Source: Streptomyces lilacinus (lineage in GTDB: Bacteria; Actinomycetota; Actinomycetes; Streptomycetales; Streptomycetaceae). From it: a DNA stretch of 6,993 nucleotides. Below the pieces are notes generated by a model. It did not search any database. It worked only from the letters and a program-made list of their open reading frames with translations, and was not told the origin of the DNA. Positions 1 to 5,044 of this stretch are shown piece by piece. Made by a program: the position numbers and the translations under genes. Positions within the stretch are counted from its first letter, which is position 1. Every line of letters begins with the position of its first letter. The stretch is from contig KL569393.1 in assembly GCA_000715685.1 (NCBI GenBank), forward strand, positions 26,865 to 33,857, written 5' to 3'.

Positions 1-19
1 AGATGTGTATAAGAGACAG
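1..19 (+). other. Tn5/Nextera mosaic-end adapter sequence (artefact)
   Basis: The first 19 bases read AGATGTGTATAAGAGACAG, identical to the hyperactive Tn5 mosaic end used in Nextera tagmentation libraries and in EZ-Tn5 transposons. It lies exactly at the window edge, as expected when adapter survives trimming and is assembled onto a contig end. Reading through it creates the N-terminal peptides MYKRQ and MCIRDS, which are recurrent artefacts in predicted protein sets. Genomic sequence should be taken to start at base 20. An engineered transposon insertion is the only other reasonable source. Confidence 0.95.
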
Positions 20-229
20 CTCCAGGGACGTCCTGCGCGCCCGTTACCAGCCCCGGTACTGGTCGCCCTCCTCATTGATCTCACGCAGAACCCTCACGGC
101 CCGTACAGGGACTCTCCCGAGGGTTGGTGGACGGAGCGGGGCGGGGCTCAAGATCCGGTCTCCGGGGTGGTCTACTTCCCGCCCGGCAGCAACCCGCCCC
201 CATCCCCGTTCCACAGCGAGCACACGTGA
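20..229 (+). CDS. 3' end of an unrecognised protein (5'-truncated at contig edge)
   Basis: An open frame enters from the adapter junction and ends at TGA 227-229, giving about 69 genuine residues. I do not recognise the family. The visible tail has a short hydrophobic stretch (PVLVALLIDL), then a Trp-, Gly- and Pro-rich segment with PEGWWTERGG and VVYFPPGSNPPP, and ends in SEHT. The stop overlaps a GTG start (GTGA at 226-229), the usual sign of translational coupling, which is the main reason to prefer this frame over the two others open here. Third positions carry more A/T than in the core genes to the right, including a TTA leucine codon at 44-46. The apparent ATG at base 5 belongs to the adapter and is not a start. 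Confidence 0.5.
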   Translation, partial: LQGRPARPLPAPVLVALLIDLTQNPHGPYRDSPEGWWTERGGAQDPVSGVVYFPPGSNPPPSPFHSEHT

Positions 230-312
230 CGCGGACGCGCGCCCCGGTGCCGGCCCTCGCCGAGTTTCTGGCGTGGGTCCTCGTGGGTCTGGTGCTCACC
301 CTGCACATCTAG
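226..312 (+). CDS. 28-residue hydrophobic (single-pass membrane) peptide
   Basis: A GTG start at 226 overlaps the stop of the preceding frame by GTGA and reads to TAG at 310-312. The predicted peptide begins VTRTRAPVPALAEF and continues with an uninterrupted hydrophobic run (LAWVLVGLVLTL) before ending HI: a short basic N-terminus followed by one transmembrane-like helix. No Shine-Dalgarno sequence stands clear of the upstream gene, so expression would depend on coupling. I assign no family. The basic-then-hydrophobic pattern and the overlap are what separate it from a chance ORF, but at this length chance remains a real possibility. Confidence 0.35.
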   Translation: MTRTRAPVPALAEFLAWVLVGLVLTLHI

Positions 313-428
313 GTTTCCCATCCATTCCGTGATCGCGGCGGCGCGGGGCGGTAGGGGTGGGAGGACAGGCCCCGTCCCGGTCGCTGAGCTACAGAAGGGC
401 AGGCAGCCGAGACGGTCAGCAAGGCGGC

Positions 429-447
429 GCGGGGACCGTTTCCCCGC
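429..447. promoter_or_regulatory. Perfect 7-bp inverted repeat upstream of the DUF397 gene
   Basis: GCGGGGA (429-435), spacer CCGTT, TCCCCGC (441-447). It sits 25 bases before the GTG start of the DUF397 gene, within the 160-base gap 313-472 that otherwise shows no convincing gene. It could be an operator or a leader hairpin next to the ribosome binding site. No recognisable -10/-35 pair is visible around it. Confidence 0.35.
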
Positions 448-472
448 TACGTGCTGCGAGAGGAATGGTCCC

Positions 473-685
473 GTGCCCGCTCCACTGCCCGAGTTCGAAT
501 TCGTCAAGACGGCGGCGTGCCGTGACACCCGCGTGAACAACTGCCCTGAGGTCGCGATCAACGTTCCCGGCATCGTCGCCTTGCGTGACAGTGACAGGCC
601 GGACACCATCGTCACGATGACGGCGGCACAGTGGGCGGACCTGACGGCCGCTGTGAAGGCCGGAGAGTACGACGTGATCGCCTGA
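473..685 (+). CDS. DUF397 domain-containing protein
   Basis: A 70-residue protein matching the DUF397 pattern. It has an N-terminal F-x-K-(S/T) segment (here FVKTAAC) and a Cys plus acidic/aliphatic stretch (NNCPEVAI) leading to a core V-ALRDSDRPD. The C-terminal T-x-x-(Q/E)-W-x-x-(F/L) helix appears as MTAAQWADLTAAVKAGEYD. Such small proteins are abundant in Streptomyces, usually beside XRE-type helix-turn-helix regulators (as in loci around whiJ and abaA), and are thought to modulate them. No such regulator is visible here, though one could lie beyond the truncated left edge. The start is GTG 473: GAGAGGAA at 458-465 is well placed as a ribosome binding site, and the domain begins within ten residues. 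In-frame upstream codons back to 329 are Arg/Gly-rich and do not look coding. About 11 of 70 codons end in A or T, unusually many for this genome. Confidence 0.85.
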   Translation: MPAPLPEFEFVKTAACRDTRVNNCPEVAINVPGIVALRDSDRPDTIVTMTAAQWADLTAAVKAGEYDVIA

Positions 686-696
686 GAGTAGGTCCC

Positions 697-867
697 GTGC
701 CGAAGTGCCCCCGGTGTAATGCCGAGTGCCCCACCGACCCGGAGAACGGGTTGCCCTGGTGCGCGCGGTGCGGGGCGTTCTTCGGGCTCTCCCTGCCCGC
801 CTGCCGGGGGCTGTGGTGGTGGCGCAGTGCCGCCACTCGTCAGCCGGTCCGGCCGCGCGAGCACTGA
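697..867 (+). CDS. Small Cys4 zinc-ribbon protein
   Basis: A 56-residue protein beginning VPKCPRCNAECP, with two CxxC knuckles: CPRC near residues 4-7 and CARC near residues 22-25. They are separated by a short Asp/Glu/Asn-containing loop, as in rubredoxin-like zinc ribbons. After the second knuckle (CARCGAFFGL) the chain becomes Trp/Arg-rich (GLWWWRS) and ends in a basic tail. GTG 697 is preceded by GAGAGTAGG at 684-692, overlapping the stop of the DUF397 gene, so the two genes (11-base gap) are probably co-transcribed and translationally linked. Metal binding is inferred from the cysteines. The partner (nucleic acid or protein) cannot be told from sequence. I recognise no named family beyond zinc ribbon. 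Confidence 0.6.
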   Translation: MPKCPRCNAECPTDPENGLPWCARCGAFFGLSLPACRGLWWWRSAATRQPVRPREH

Positions 868-897
868 GCTGGCACCCCTTCGCCCTGTTCGTGCGCT

Positions 898-927
898 GCC
901 TCCGTGGCGCATAGGCGGGGCGGAGGC
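898..927. repeat. Inverted repeat (possible hairpin) before the DUF255 gene
   Basis: GCCTCCG (898-904) pairs with CGGAGGC (921-927) across a 16-base GC-rich loop. It lies 30 bases after the zinc-ribbon stop and just before the AAGGA ribosome binding site (936-940) of the next gene. It may be a weak terminator for the small upstream operon or a 5'-UTR structure. There is no T-run. The pairing could be fortuitous in sequence this GC-rich. Confidence 0.3.
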
Positions 928-947
928 GGGTGCGCAAGGATGGGGGT

Positions 948-2984
948 ATGCCCAACCGACTTGCGCAGGCCACGTCCCCGTACCTCCTCCAGCACGCGGA
1001 CAATCCCGTCGACTGGTGGCCATGGGCGGCCGAGGCGTTCGAGGAAGCCCGGCGGCGTGACGTCCCTGTGTTCTTGAGCGTCGGCTACAGCGCCTGCCAC
1101 TGGTGTCACGTTATGGCGCACGAGTCCTTCGAGGACGACGACACCGCTGCGTACATGAACGAGCACTTCCTGTCCGTCAAGGTGGACCGTGAGGAGCGGC
1201 CTGACGTGGACGCCGTCTACATGGAGGCCGTGCAAGCCGCCACCGGGCAGGGCGGCTGGCCCATGTCCGTGTTCATGACCCCGGACGGGGAGCCCTTCTA
1301 CTTCGGCACCTACTTCCCGCCCGAGGCGCGCCATGGGATGCCGTCCTTCCTTCAGGTGCTCGAAGGCGTGCACAACGCCTGGACGAGCCGCCGGGACGAG
1401 GTGGGGGAAGTCGCGGGGAAGATCACTCGGGACCTTACCGGGCGGGAACTGAGCACCGGGGATGCCGGGGTGCCCACCGAGGAGACCCAGGCCCTTGCGC
1501 TCCTCCAGTTGACTCGGGACATTGACCCCGCGAGCGGCTGGTTCAAGGGAGACACCAAGTTCCCGCCGTCGATGGTGATCGAGTTCCTGCTGCGCCACCA
1601 CGCGCGGGCCGGTTCCGTGGCGGCGCTGGAGATGGCGGAAGGGCTGTGCGGCGCGATGGCCCGTTCGAGCCTGTACGACCAGGTGGGAGGCGGGTTCCAC
1701 CGGTACGTACTCACGCCGAGGGCGGGTGGGCCTTTGGTACCGCACTTCGAGAAGATGCTCTACGACAACGCCCTGCTGTGCCGGGCGTACGCGCACCTGT
1801 GGCGGGCCACGGGCTCGGAGCTCGCCCGGCGCGTCGCCCTGGAGACGGCCGACTTCATGGTCCGCGAACTGCGCACCGACCAGGGTGGTTTCGCCTCCGC
1901 GCTGGACGCCGACAGCGACGACGGCACCGGTCGGCACGCCGAGGGCGCGTACTACGTGTGGACGCCGGAGCAGCTGCGCGAGGTGCTGGGCGCGGAGGAC
2001 GCGGTGCTCGCGGCGGAGTATTTCGGCGTCACCGAGGAGGGCACCTTCGAGGAGGGCGCCTCCGTCCTCCAGCTGCCCGACACCGAACGGCTCCACGACG
2101 CCGCGCGGCTCGCCTCCGTACGGGAGCGGCTGCTGGCGGCCCGCGCGGCCCGGCCCCGGCCGGGGCGCGACGACAAGATCGTCGCCGCCTGGAACGGCCT
2201 GGCGATCGCCGCGCTCGCCGAGACCGGCGCCCACTTCGACCGCCCGGACCTGGTGCAGGCCGCCACGGACGCCGCCGACCTGCTCGTCCGCGTCCACATG
2301 GACTGGCACGCGCGCCTGGACCGCACGTCCCTGGACGGCGTCGCGGGCGGACACGCCGGGGTCCTCGAGGACTACGCGGACGTCGCCGAGGGCTTCCTCG
2401 CCCTGTCCGCGGTGACCGGCGAGGGCGTGTGGGTGGACTTCGCGGGGCTGCTCCTCGACACGGTCCTCGTCCACTTCACGGCGCCCGACGGCGCGCTCTT
2501 CGACACCGCCGACGACGCCGAGTCCCTCATCCGCCGCCCGCAGGACCCCACCGACAACGCCGCCCCCTCCGGCTGGACCGCGGCGGCCGGCGCCCTGCTG
2601 ACGTACGCCGCCTGCACGGGCAGCGCCACGCACCGGGAGGCGGCGGAGAAGGCGCTGGGGGTCGTACGGACGCTGGGGGCGCGGGCGCCGCGCTTCATCA
2701 GCTGGGGGCTGGCGGTCGCCGAGGCCCTGCTGGACGGGCCGCGCGAGGTCGCGGTGGTGGGCCCGGCCGACGACCCGGCCACGCGGGAGCTGCACCGCGT
2801 CGCCCTGCTGTCCACGGCTCCGGGCCTGGCCGTCGCCGTCGGCGAGCCGGGGGCGGCGGAGGTGCCGCTGCTGGCCGACCGGACGCTGCTGGACGGGCGC
2901 CCGGCGGCGTACGTGTGCCGGCACTTCGCGTGCGACGCGCCGACCGCGGACCCGAAGGTGCTGGAGGAGCTGCTGCGCGGCTGA
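948..2984 (+). CDS. DUF255 / SPATA20-type thioredoxin domain-containing protein (YyaL family)
   Basis: A 678-residue protein, the usual length for this widespread family. The N-terminus [20 protein letters not shown] leads to a thioredoxin-like domain with a CHWC active-site motif at residues 50-53 ([11 protein letters not shown]), the signature [12 protein letters not shown] near 77-88, and GQGGWP near 100-105. An alpha/alpha-toroid region resembling N-acylglucosamine 2-epimerase-like folds follows, with [24 protein letters not shown] (from about 265), ALDADSDDG (about 317) and [12 protein letters not shown] (about 408). Activity is not established for the family; thiol chemistry on a carbohydrate-like substrate is only an inference. 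Start ATG 948 is chosen because AAGGA lies 7 bases upstream and the family normally begins at NRLA; a GTG at 930 is the alternative. Residues about 254-263 (1707-1736) deviate from the family, and third-position A/T drops sharply just after them. Confidence 0.93.
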   Translation: MPNRLAQATSPYLLQHADNPVDWWPWAAEAFEEARRRDVPVFLSVGYSACHWCHVMAHESFEDDDTAAYMNEHFLSVKVDREERPDVDAVYMEAVQAATGQGGWPMSVFMTPDGEPFYFGTYFPPEARHGMPSFLQVLEGVHNAWTSRRDEVGEVAGKITRDLTGRELSTGDAGVPTEETQALALLQLTRDIDPASGWFKGDTKFPPSMVIEFLLRHHARAGSVAALEMAEGLCGAMARSSLYDQVGGGFHRYVLTPRAGGPLVPHFEKMLYDNALLCRAYAHLWRATGSELARRVALETADFMVRELRTDQGGFASALDADSDDGTGRHAEGAYYVWTPEQLREVLGAEDAVLAAEYFGVTEEGTFEEGASVLQLPDTERLHDAARLASVRERLLAARAARPRPGRDDKIVAAWNGLAIAALAETGAHFDRPDLVQAATDAADLLVRVHMDWHARLDRTSLDGVAGGHAGVLEDYADVAEGFLALSAVTGEGVWVDFAGLLLDTVLVHFTAPDGALFDTADDAESLIRRPQDPTDNAAPSGWTAAAGALLTYAACTGSATHREAAEKALGVVRTLGARAPRFISWGLAVAEALLDGPREVAVVGPADDPATRELHRVALLSTAPGLAVAVGEPGAAEVPLLADRTLLDGRPAAYVCRHFACDAPTADPKVLEELLRG

Positions 2985-2997
2985 GTGCCTGCGGCAC
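2985..2997. terminator. Short hairpin between convergent genes (weak terminator candidate)
   Basis: GTGCC (2985-2989), loop TGC, GGCAC (2993-2997) starts at the base after the DUF255 stop and lies 9 bases before the stop of the convergent TetR gene. It could serve both strands. The stem is only 5 bp and lacks a T-run, so support is weak. Confidence 0.3.
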
Positions 2998-3005
2998 GGG
3001 GGTTG

Positions 3006-3629
3006 TCAGAGGGTGAGGCCGCGGTCCAGGACCTGGAGCGTGCGGTCGAAGAGGGCGAGCAGGTCGTCGGTCTGGCCCTGCTCGACCCAGTGCATCGTCG
3101 TCTCCTGCATCGCGGCGAGCGTGGCCGCGACGACCACGCGCAGCTCCAGGTCGTCGGCGGCGCGGCCGGTGCGGCGGGCGAGGACGTCGCAGAGCATGCG
3201 CGCGGACCGCGCCATGCCCTCGGCGGACCGGCCGCGCAGCGCGGGCACCTCGTGCACGAGTCGGGTGCGCTGGCGCAGTTCGGTCATGTCGTGCTCGATG
3301 ATGTGCCGCATGGTGCCCAGCACGCCCTGCCGGATGGACTCGATCGGAGACTCGTTCGCGGGCCGGGCCCGGATCGCCGCCTCCAGCACCGGGTCGTACT
3401 CGTCGGTGAGGACGATGTCCTCCTTGGTGGGGAAGTAACGGAAGACGGTGCTGGGGGAGACGTCGGCGGCCTCGGCGATCTGGTCGACGGGAGTGGCGTC
3501 GTACCCCTGCTTCTCGAAGAGCCGGTAGGCGGCGCGGCGGATCGCCTGCCGGGTCTGGATCTTCTTCCGTTCGCGGAGCCCGAGTCTGGGCTCGGGGTGG
3601 GCGCCGGGGGACGTCTGTGCTGAGGCCAT
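3006..3629 (-). CDS. TetR/AcrR family transcriptional regulator
   Basis: A 207-residue one-component repressor of typical TetR length. The N-terminal DNA-binding domain is clear: an ERKKIQTRQAIRRAAYRLFEKQGYDATPVDQIAE segment leads to the helix-turn-helix AEAADVSPSTVFRYFPTKED at about residues 50-70. The C-terminal ligand and dimerisation domain is helical and diverged. Its start (DEYDPVLEAAIRARPANESPI) resembles TetR proteins described as acyl-CoA-like or MftR-like ligand binders, but that is a weak inference. Start: ATG 3629 is preferred because GAG lies about 9 bases upstream. An in-frame ATG at 3647 would add MPENAV, but those codons are A/T-ending and its upstream site is poor. It converges on the DUF255 gene and diverges from a small membrane protein. 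A palindrome 37 bases upstream is a likely autoregulatory operator. Confidence 0.92.
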   Translation of the reverse strand: MASAQTSPGAHPEPRLGLRERKKIQTRQAIRRAAYRLFEKQGYDATPVDQIAEAADVSPSTVFRYFPTKEDIVLTDEYDPVLEAAIRARPANESPIESIRQGVLGTMRHIIEHDMTELRQRTRLVHEVPALRGRSAEGMARSARMLCDVLARRTGRAADDLELRVVVAATLAAMQETTMHWVEQGQTDDLLALFDRTLQVLDRGLTL

Positions 3630-3665
3630 GACTGCATTCTCAGGCATCGATCTTCGTCGGAACCA

Positions 3666-3680
3666 CTGTCGGAACGACAG
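3666..3680. promoter_or_regulatory. Putative TetR operator in the divergent intergenic region
   Basis: CTGTCG-GAA-CGACAG is a perfect 6-bp inverted repeat with a 3-base spacer, a common geometry for TetR-family operators. It lies between the TetR gene and the divergent gene starting at 3777. GTCGGAAC also occurs as a direct repeat at 3656-3663 and 3668-3675, and a longer-range pair CCACTG (3663-3668)/CAGTGG (3708-3713) encloses further sequence. Position and symmetry suggest autoregulation and possibly control of both flanking genes. Confidence 0.5.
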
Positions 3681-3776
3681 CCGGGTTCTTGACGCGGCGC
3701 TGATTGTCAGTGGGGTGTGTGACGCTGTGTGCGGGGCAGGTGACCGGTCACATCGGATCGGAGGGGGTGGGTCGTC

Positions 3777-4076
3777 ATGGCCCTTGCGGCTGCTTTGTTG
3801 GCGGTGCTGTGCGTCGCCGGATACGTCCTGGGGGGCGAGGGGGCCGTGCTGGCCGTGGTGCTGGCCGGTGTCGGCGGGATGGCGTGGCGGGTGGCCGCGG
3901 CCTCGAGACCGCGGCCCCTGCGCGGACGTGCCGGCTCGGGTGTCCGGGCCGGCACGGGGGTTCGTACCGGCACGGACGTTCCCGGCGTCTCAGGTGTTCC
4001 CGGCGTCTCAGGCGTGCGAATAGGCCACGAGGGAGATGCCGACGTAGTGCGTGACGAAGGCGGCCAGCGTGAGTGA
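3777..4076 (+). CDS. Small membrane protein with hexapeptide-repeat tail (hypothetical)
   Basis: A 99-residue frame preceded by a strong purine ribosome binding site (GGAGGGGG from 3760). Residues 2-18 and 23-42 are hydrophobic (ALAAALLAVLCVAGYVL and AVLAVVLAGVGGMAWRVAAA), giving one or two transmembrane helices. A basic stretch (SRPRPLRGR) follows, which by the positive-inside rule should face the cytoplasm. Residues 54-83 are five six-residue repeats of the type (S/T)-(G/D)-V-(R/P)-x-(G/V), encoded by an 18-base tandem repeat. The final 16 residues are acidic and polar. The 3' end overlaps the convergent hemolysin III gene by 69 bases, so the tail after residue 77 may be unreliable or the product may be shorter in relatives. 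It diverges from the TetR gene and could be its target. No family recognised. Confidence 0.5.
   Translation: MALAAALLAVLCVAGYVLGGEGAVLAVVLAGVGGMAWRVAAASRPRPLRGRAGSGVRAGTGVRTGTDVPGVSGVPGVSGVRIGHEGDADVVRDEGGQRE
3936..4025. repeat. 18-bp degenerate tandem repeat, five units
   Basis: Five consecutive 18-base units run from 3936 to 4025. The strongest copies are the 17-mer GTTCCCGGCGTCTCAGG at 3978-3994 and again, identical, at 3996-4012. Earlier units share CCGGCACGG and GTTCGTACC-like words. On the + strand the units encode SGVRAG, TGVRTG, TDVPGV, SGVPGV and SGVRIG. On the - strand the last unit (4008-4025) encodes the final five residues and stop codon of the hemolysin III gene. Slippage here would change the length of the + strand product. 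Confidence 0.7.
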
Positions 4077-4778
4077 GTGGAAGACCTCGTGGAAGCCGAA
4101 CCACCGGGGCGAGGGATTGGGTCGCTTCATCCCGTAGATCACGCCGCCCGCGGAGTAGAGCAGGCCGCCGACGATCACCAGCACGAGGACGGCGATGCCG
4201 CCCTTGCGGAGGAAGTCCGGCAGGAAGAAGACGGCGGCCCAGCCCATCGCGATGTAGCAGGGGGTGTAGAGCCAGCGCGGCGCGCCGACCCAGAAGACGC
4301 GGAACGCTATGCCCGCGACGGCCGCCCCCCACACGGCCCACAGCAGCACCTGACCGCGCGTACCGGGGATCAGCAGCATGGTCAGCGGGGTATACGTGCC
4401 GGCGATGATCAGGAAGATGTTGGCGTGATCGAGGCGGCGCAGCACCCCGGCGGTGCGCGGGCTCCAGTCGCCGCGGTGGTAGAGCGCGCTGATGCCGAAG
4501 AGGAGGCAGGCGGTGAGCACGTAGACGGCGCAGGCGATCCGGCCGCGCGTGCTGTCGGCGAGGGCGGTCAGGAAGACACCGGAGACGAGCACGGCGGGGA
4601 ACATCCCGGCGTGCAGCCAGCCGCGCAGGCGCGGCTTGACCGGAATCGACGCGGGAGAGCCGTCCGCCTCGGGCAGGGCGGCTTCGGAACGGGCGTTCGG
4701 GGGTGCGGCGATCGCGGCCCCGGCGGAAGCGGAGGGCGCGGTCTGCGCTGCGTCGGGCGCGGGAGTCATGGCGGTCAT
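4008..4778 (-). CDS. Hemolysin III / PAQR family membrane protein (TrhA-like)
   Basis: A 256-residue integral membrane protein of the HlyIII/PAQR family. An Ala/Pro-rich N-terminal extension of about 45 residues precedes seven hydrophobic segments beginning near PRLRGWLHAGMFPAV. The family's metal-site motifs are all present: SALYH near residue 96-100, LDHANIFLIIAGTYTP near 115-130, and the C-terminal HEVFH of GFHEVFHSLTLAAFVTHY. Bacterial relatives (TrhA) are associated with membrane energetics and lipid homeostasis; haemolytic activity is a historical label. ATG 4778 is preferred over GTG 4829: the 17 intervening codons (CGA, GTA, ACT, GGT and so on) have A/T-rich third positions unlike the rest, and they contain a palindromic site. 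GTAGG lies just upstream of 4778; ATG 4769 is also possible. The gene is divergent from pckG, and its last 69 bases overlap the convergent small membrane ORF. Confidence 0.92.
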   Translation of the reverse strand: MTAMTPAPDAAQTAPSASAGAAIAAPPNARSEAALPEADGSPASIPVKPRLRGWLHAGMFPAVLVSGVFLTALADSTRGRIACAVYVLTACLLFGISALYHRGDWSPRTAGVLRRLDHANIFLIIAGTYTPLTMLLIPGTRGQVLLWAVWGAAVAGIAFRVFWVGAPRWLYTPCYIAMGWAAVFFLPDFLRKGGIAVLVLVIVGGLLYSAGGVIYGMKRPNPSPRWFGFHEVFHSLTLAAFVTHYVGISLVAYSHA

Positions 4779-4781
4779 GCT

Positions 4782-4804
4782 ACCTACGCCACCGTAAGTT
4801 ACGG
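4782..4804. promoter_or_regulatory. Overlapping palindromes upstream of the hemolysin III gene
   Basis: CCGTAA-G-TTACGG (4792-4804) is a perfect 6-bp inverted repeat. It overlaps an 18-base imperfect palindrome, ACCTACGC-CA-CCGTAAGT (4782-4799), with six of eight positions matching. Together they make three TACG-type half-sites immediately upstream of the preferred ATG at 4778. A bound protein would block transcription or initiation of the hemolysin III gene. The cognate regulator is not identifiable from the window; the local TetR has a differently sequenced palindrome upstream of it. Confidence 0.5.
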
Positions 4805-4853
4805 ACTGGTATCGGGTGGCGATGGTCACGGGGGTGCCCCCTGGACAGAACGG

Positions 4854-4897
4854 ATGAGGAGTCGGATGATCAAATGAGTGCGGGCGGCACCGGATGA
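4854..4897 (+). promoter_or_regulatory. Possible overlapping mini-ORF leader of pckG
   Basis: ATG 4854 to TGA 4877 encodes MRSRMIK, ATG 4874 to TGA 4897 encodes MSAGGTG, and a third ATG at 4894 opens a longer frame to 5112 that runs out of frame across the pckG start at 5045. Each junction is an ATGA overlap, and GGAG (4857-4860) precedes an internal ATG at 4866. This could be a translated leader, but short ATGA chains can arise by chance from the CGGATGA repeats. Confidence 0.2.
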
Positions 4898-5044
4898 GCG
4901 GTCACGAGAGCATCTGGGTCGCGGCCCCCAAGGGGCAACACACAGTGCAGAGGCGGACCCGTGCCAGTCGATGTCGGACTTGTCGGGCCGTACCACCCTC
5001 AACATCTGACGCCGGACAGCGGGTTCCGGCGGGACGGAGCGATC

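Larger units (their letters stand above)
4779..5044. other. Divergent intergenic region between hemolysin III and pckG
   Basis: These 266 bases must hold the promoters of both flanking genes. Visible elements, left to right: overlapping palindromes at 4782-4804, GGGGG-TG-CCCCC at 4830-4841, three copies of CGGATGA (4851, 4863, 4891) giving a run of mini-ORFs, and a small inverted repeat GCCCC-CAA-GGGGC or similar at 4924-4936. A weak promoter-like pair for pckG is TTGTCG (4980-4985) with CATCTG (5003-5008) at 17-base spacing; the -10 match is poor. In-frame codons upstream of the chosen pckG start (4961-5044) do not match the enzyme family and are treated as untranslated leader. Confidence 0.5.

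Noticed and set aside
5..19. ATG start giving MYKRQ (or MCIRDS in the next frame)
   Set aside because: These residues are translated adapter sequence, not genomic coding sequence.
172..1023. 283-codon minus-strand frame across the DUF397/zinc-ribbon region
   Set aside because: No motif or ribosome binding site, and it runs antisense to several better-supported features.
840..2924. 694-codon minus-strand open frame opposite the DUF255 gene
   Set aside because: The composition is Arg/Gly/Val-rich without motifs, it spans the intergenic region, and it is fully explained as an antisense shadow of the conserved + strand protein.
1646..3016. 456-codon + strand frame within the DUF255 gene
   Set aside because: Arg/Gly/Ala-rich translation typical of the +2 frame of GC-rich genes. 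Only the short THAEGGWAF stretch was of interest and is reported separately.
2985..3623. 212-codon + strand frame antisense to the TetR gene
   Set aside because: The minus strand carries a complete TetR helix-turn-helix protein; the + frame is low-complexity shadow sequence.
4779..4829. N-terminal extension of the hemolysin III protein from GTG 4829
   Set aside because: Its codons have A/T-rich third positions and the segment contains a palindromic regulatory site, so ATG 4778 is preferred.
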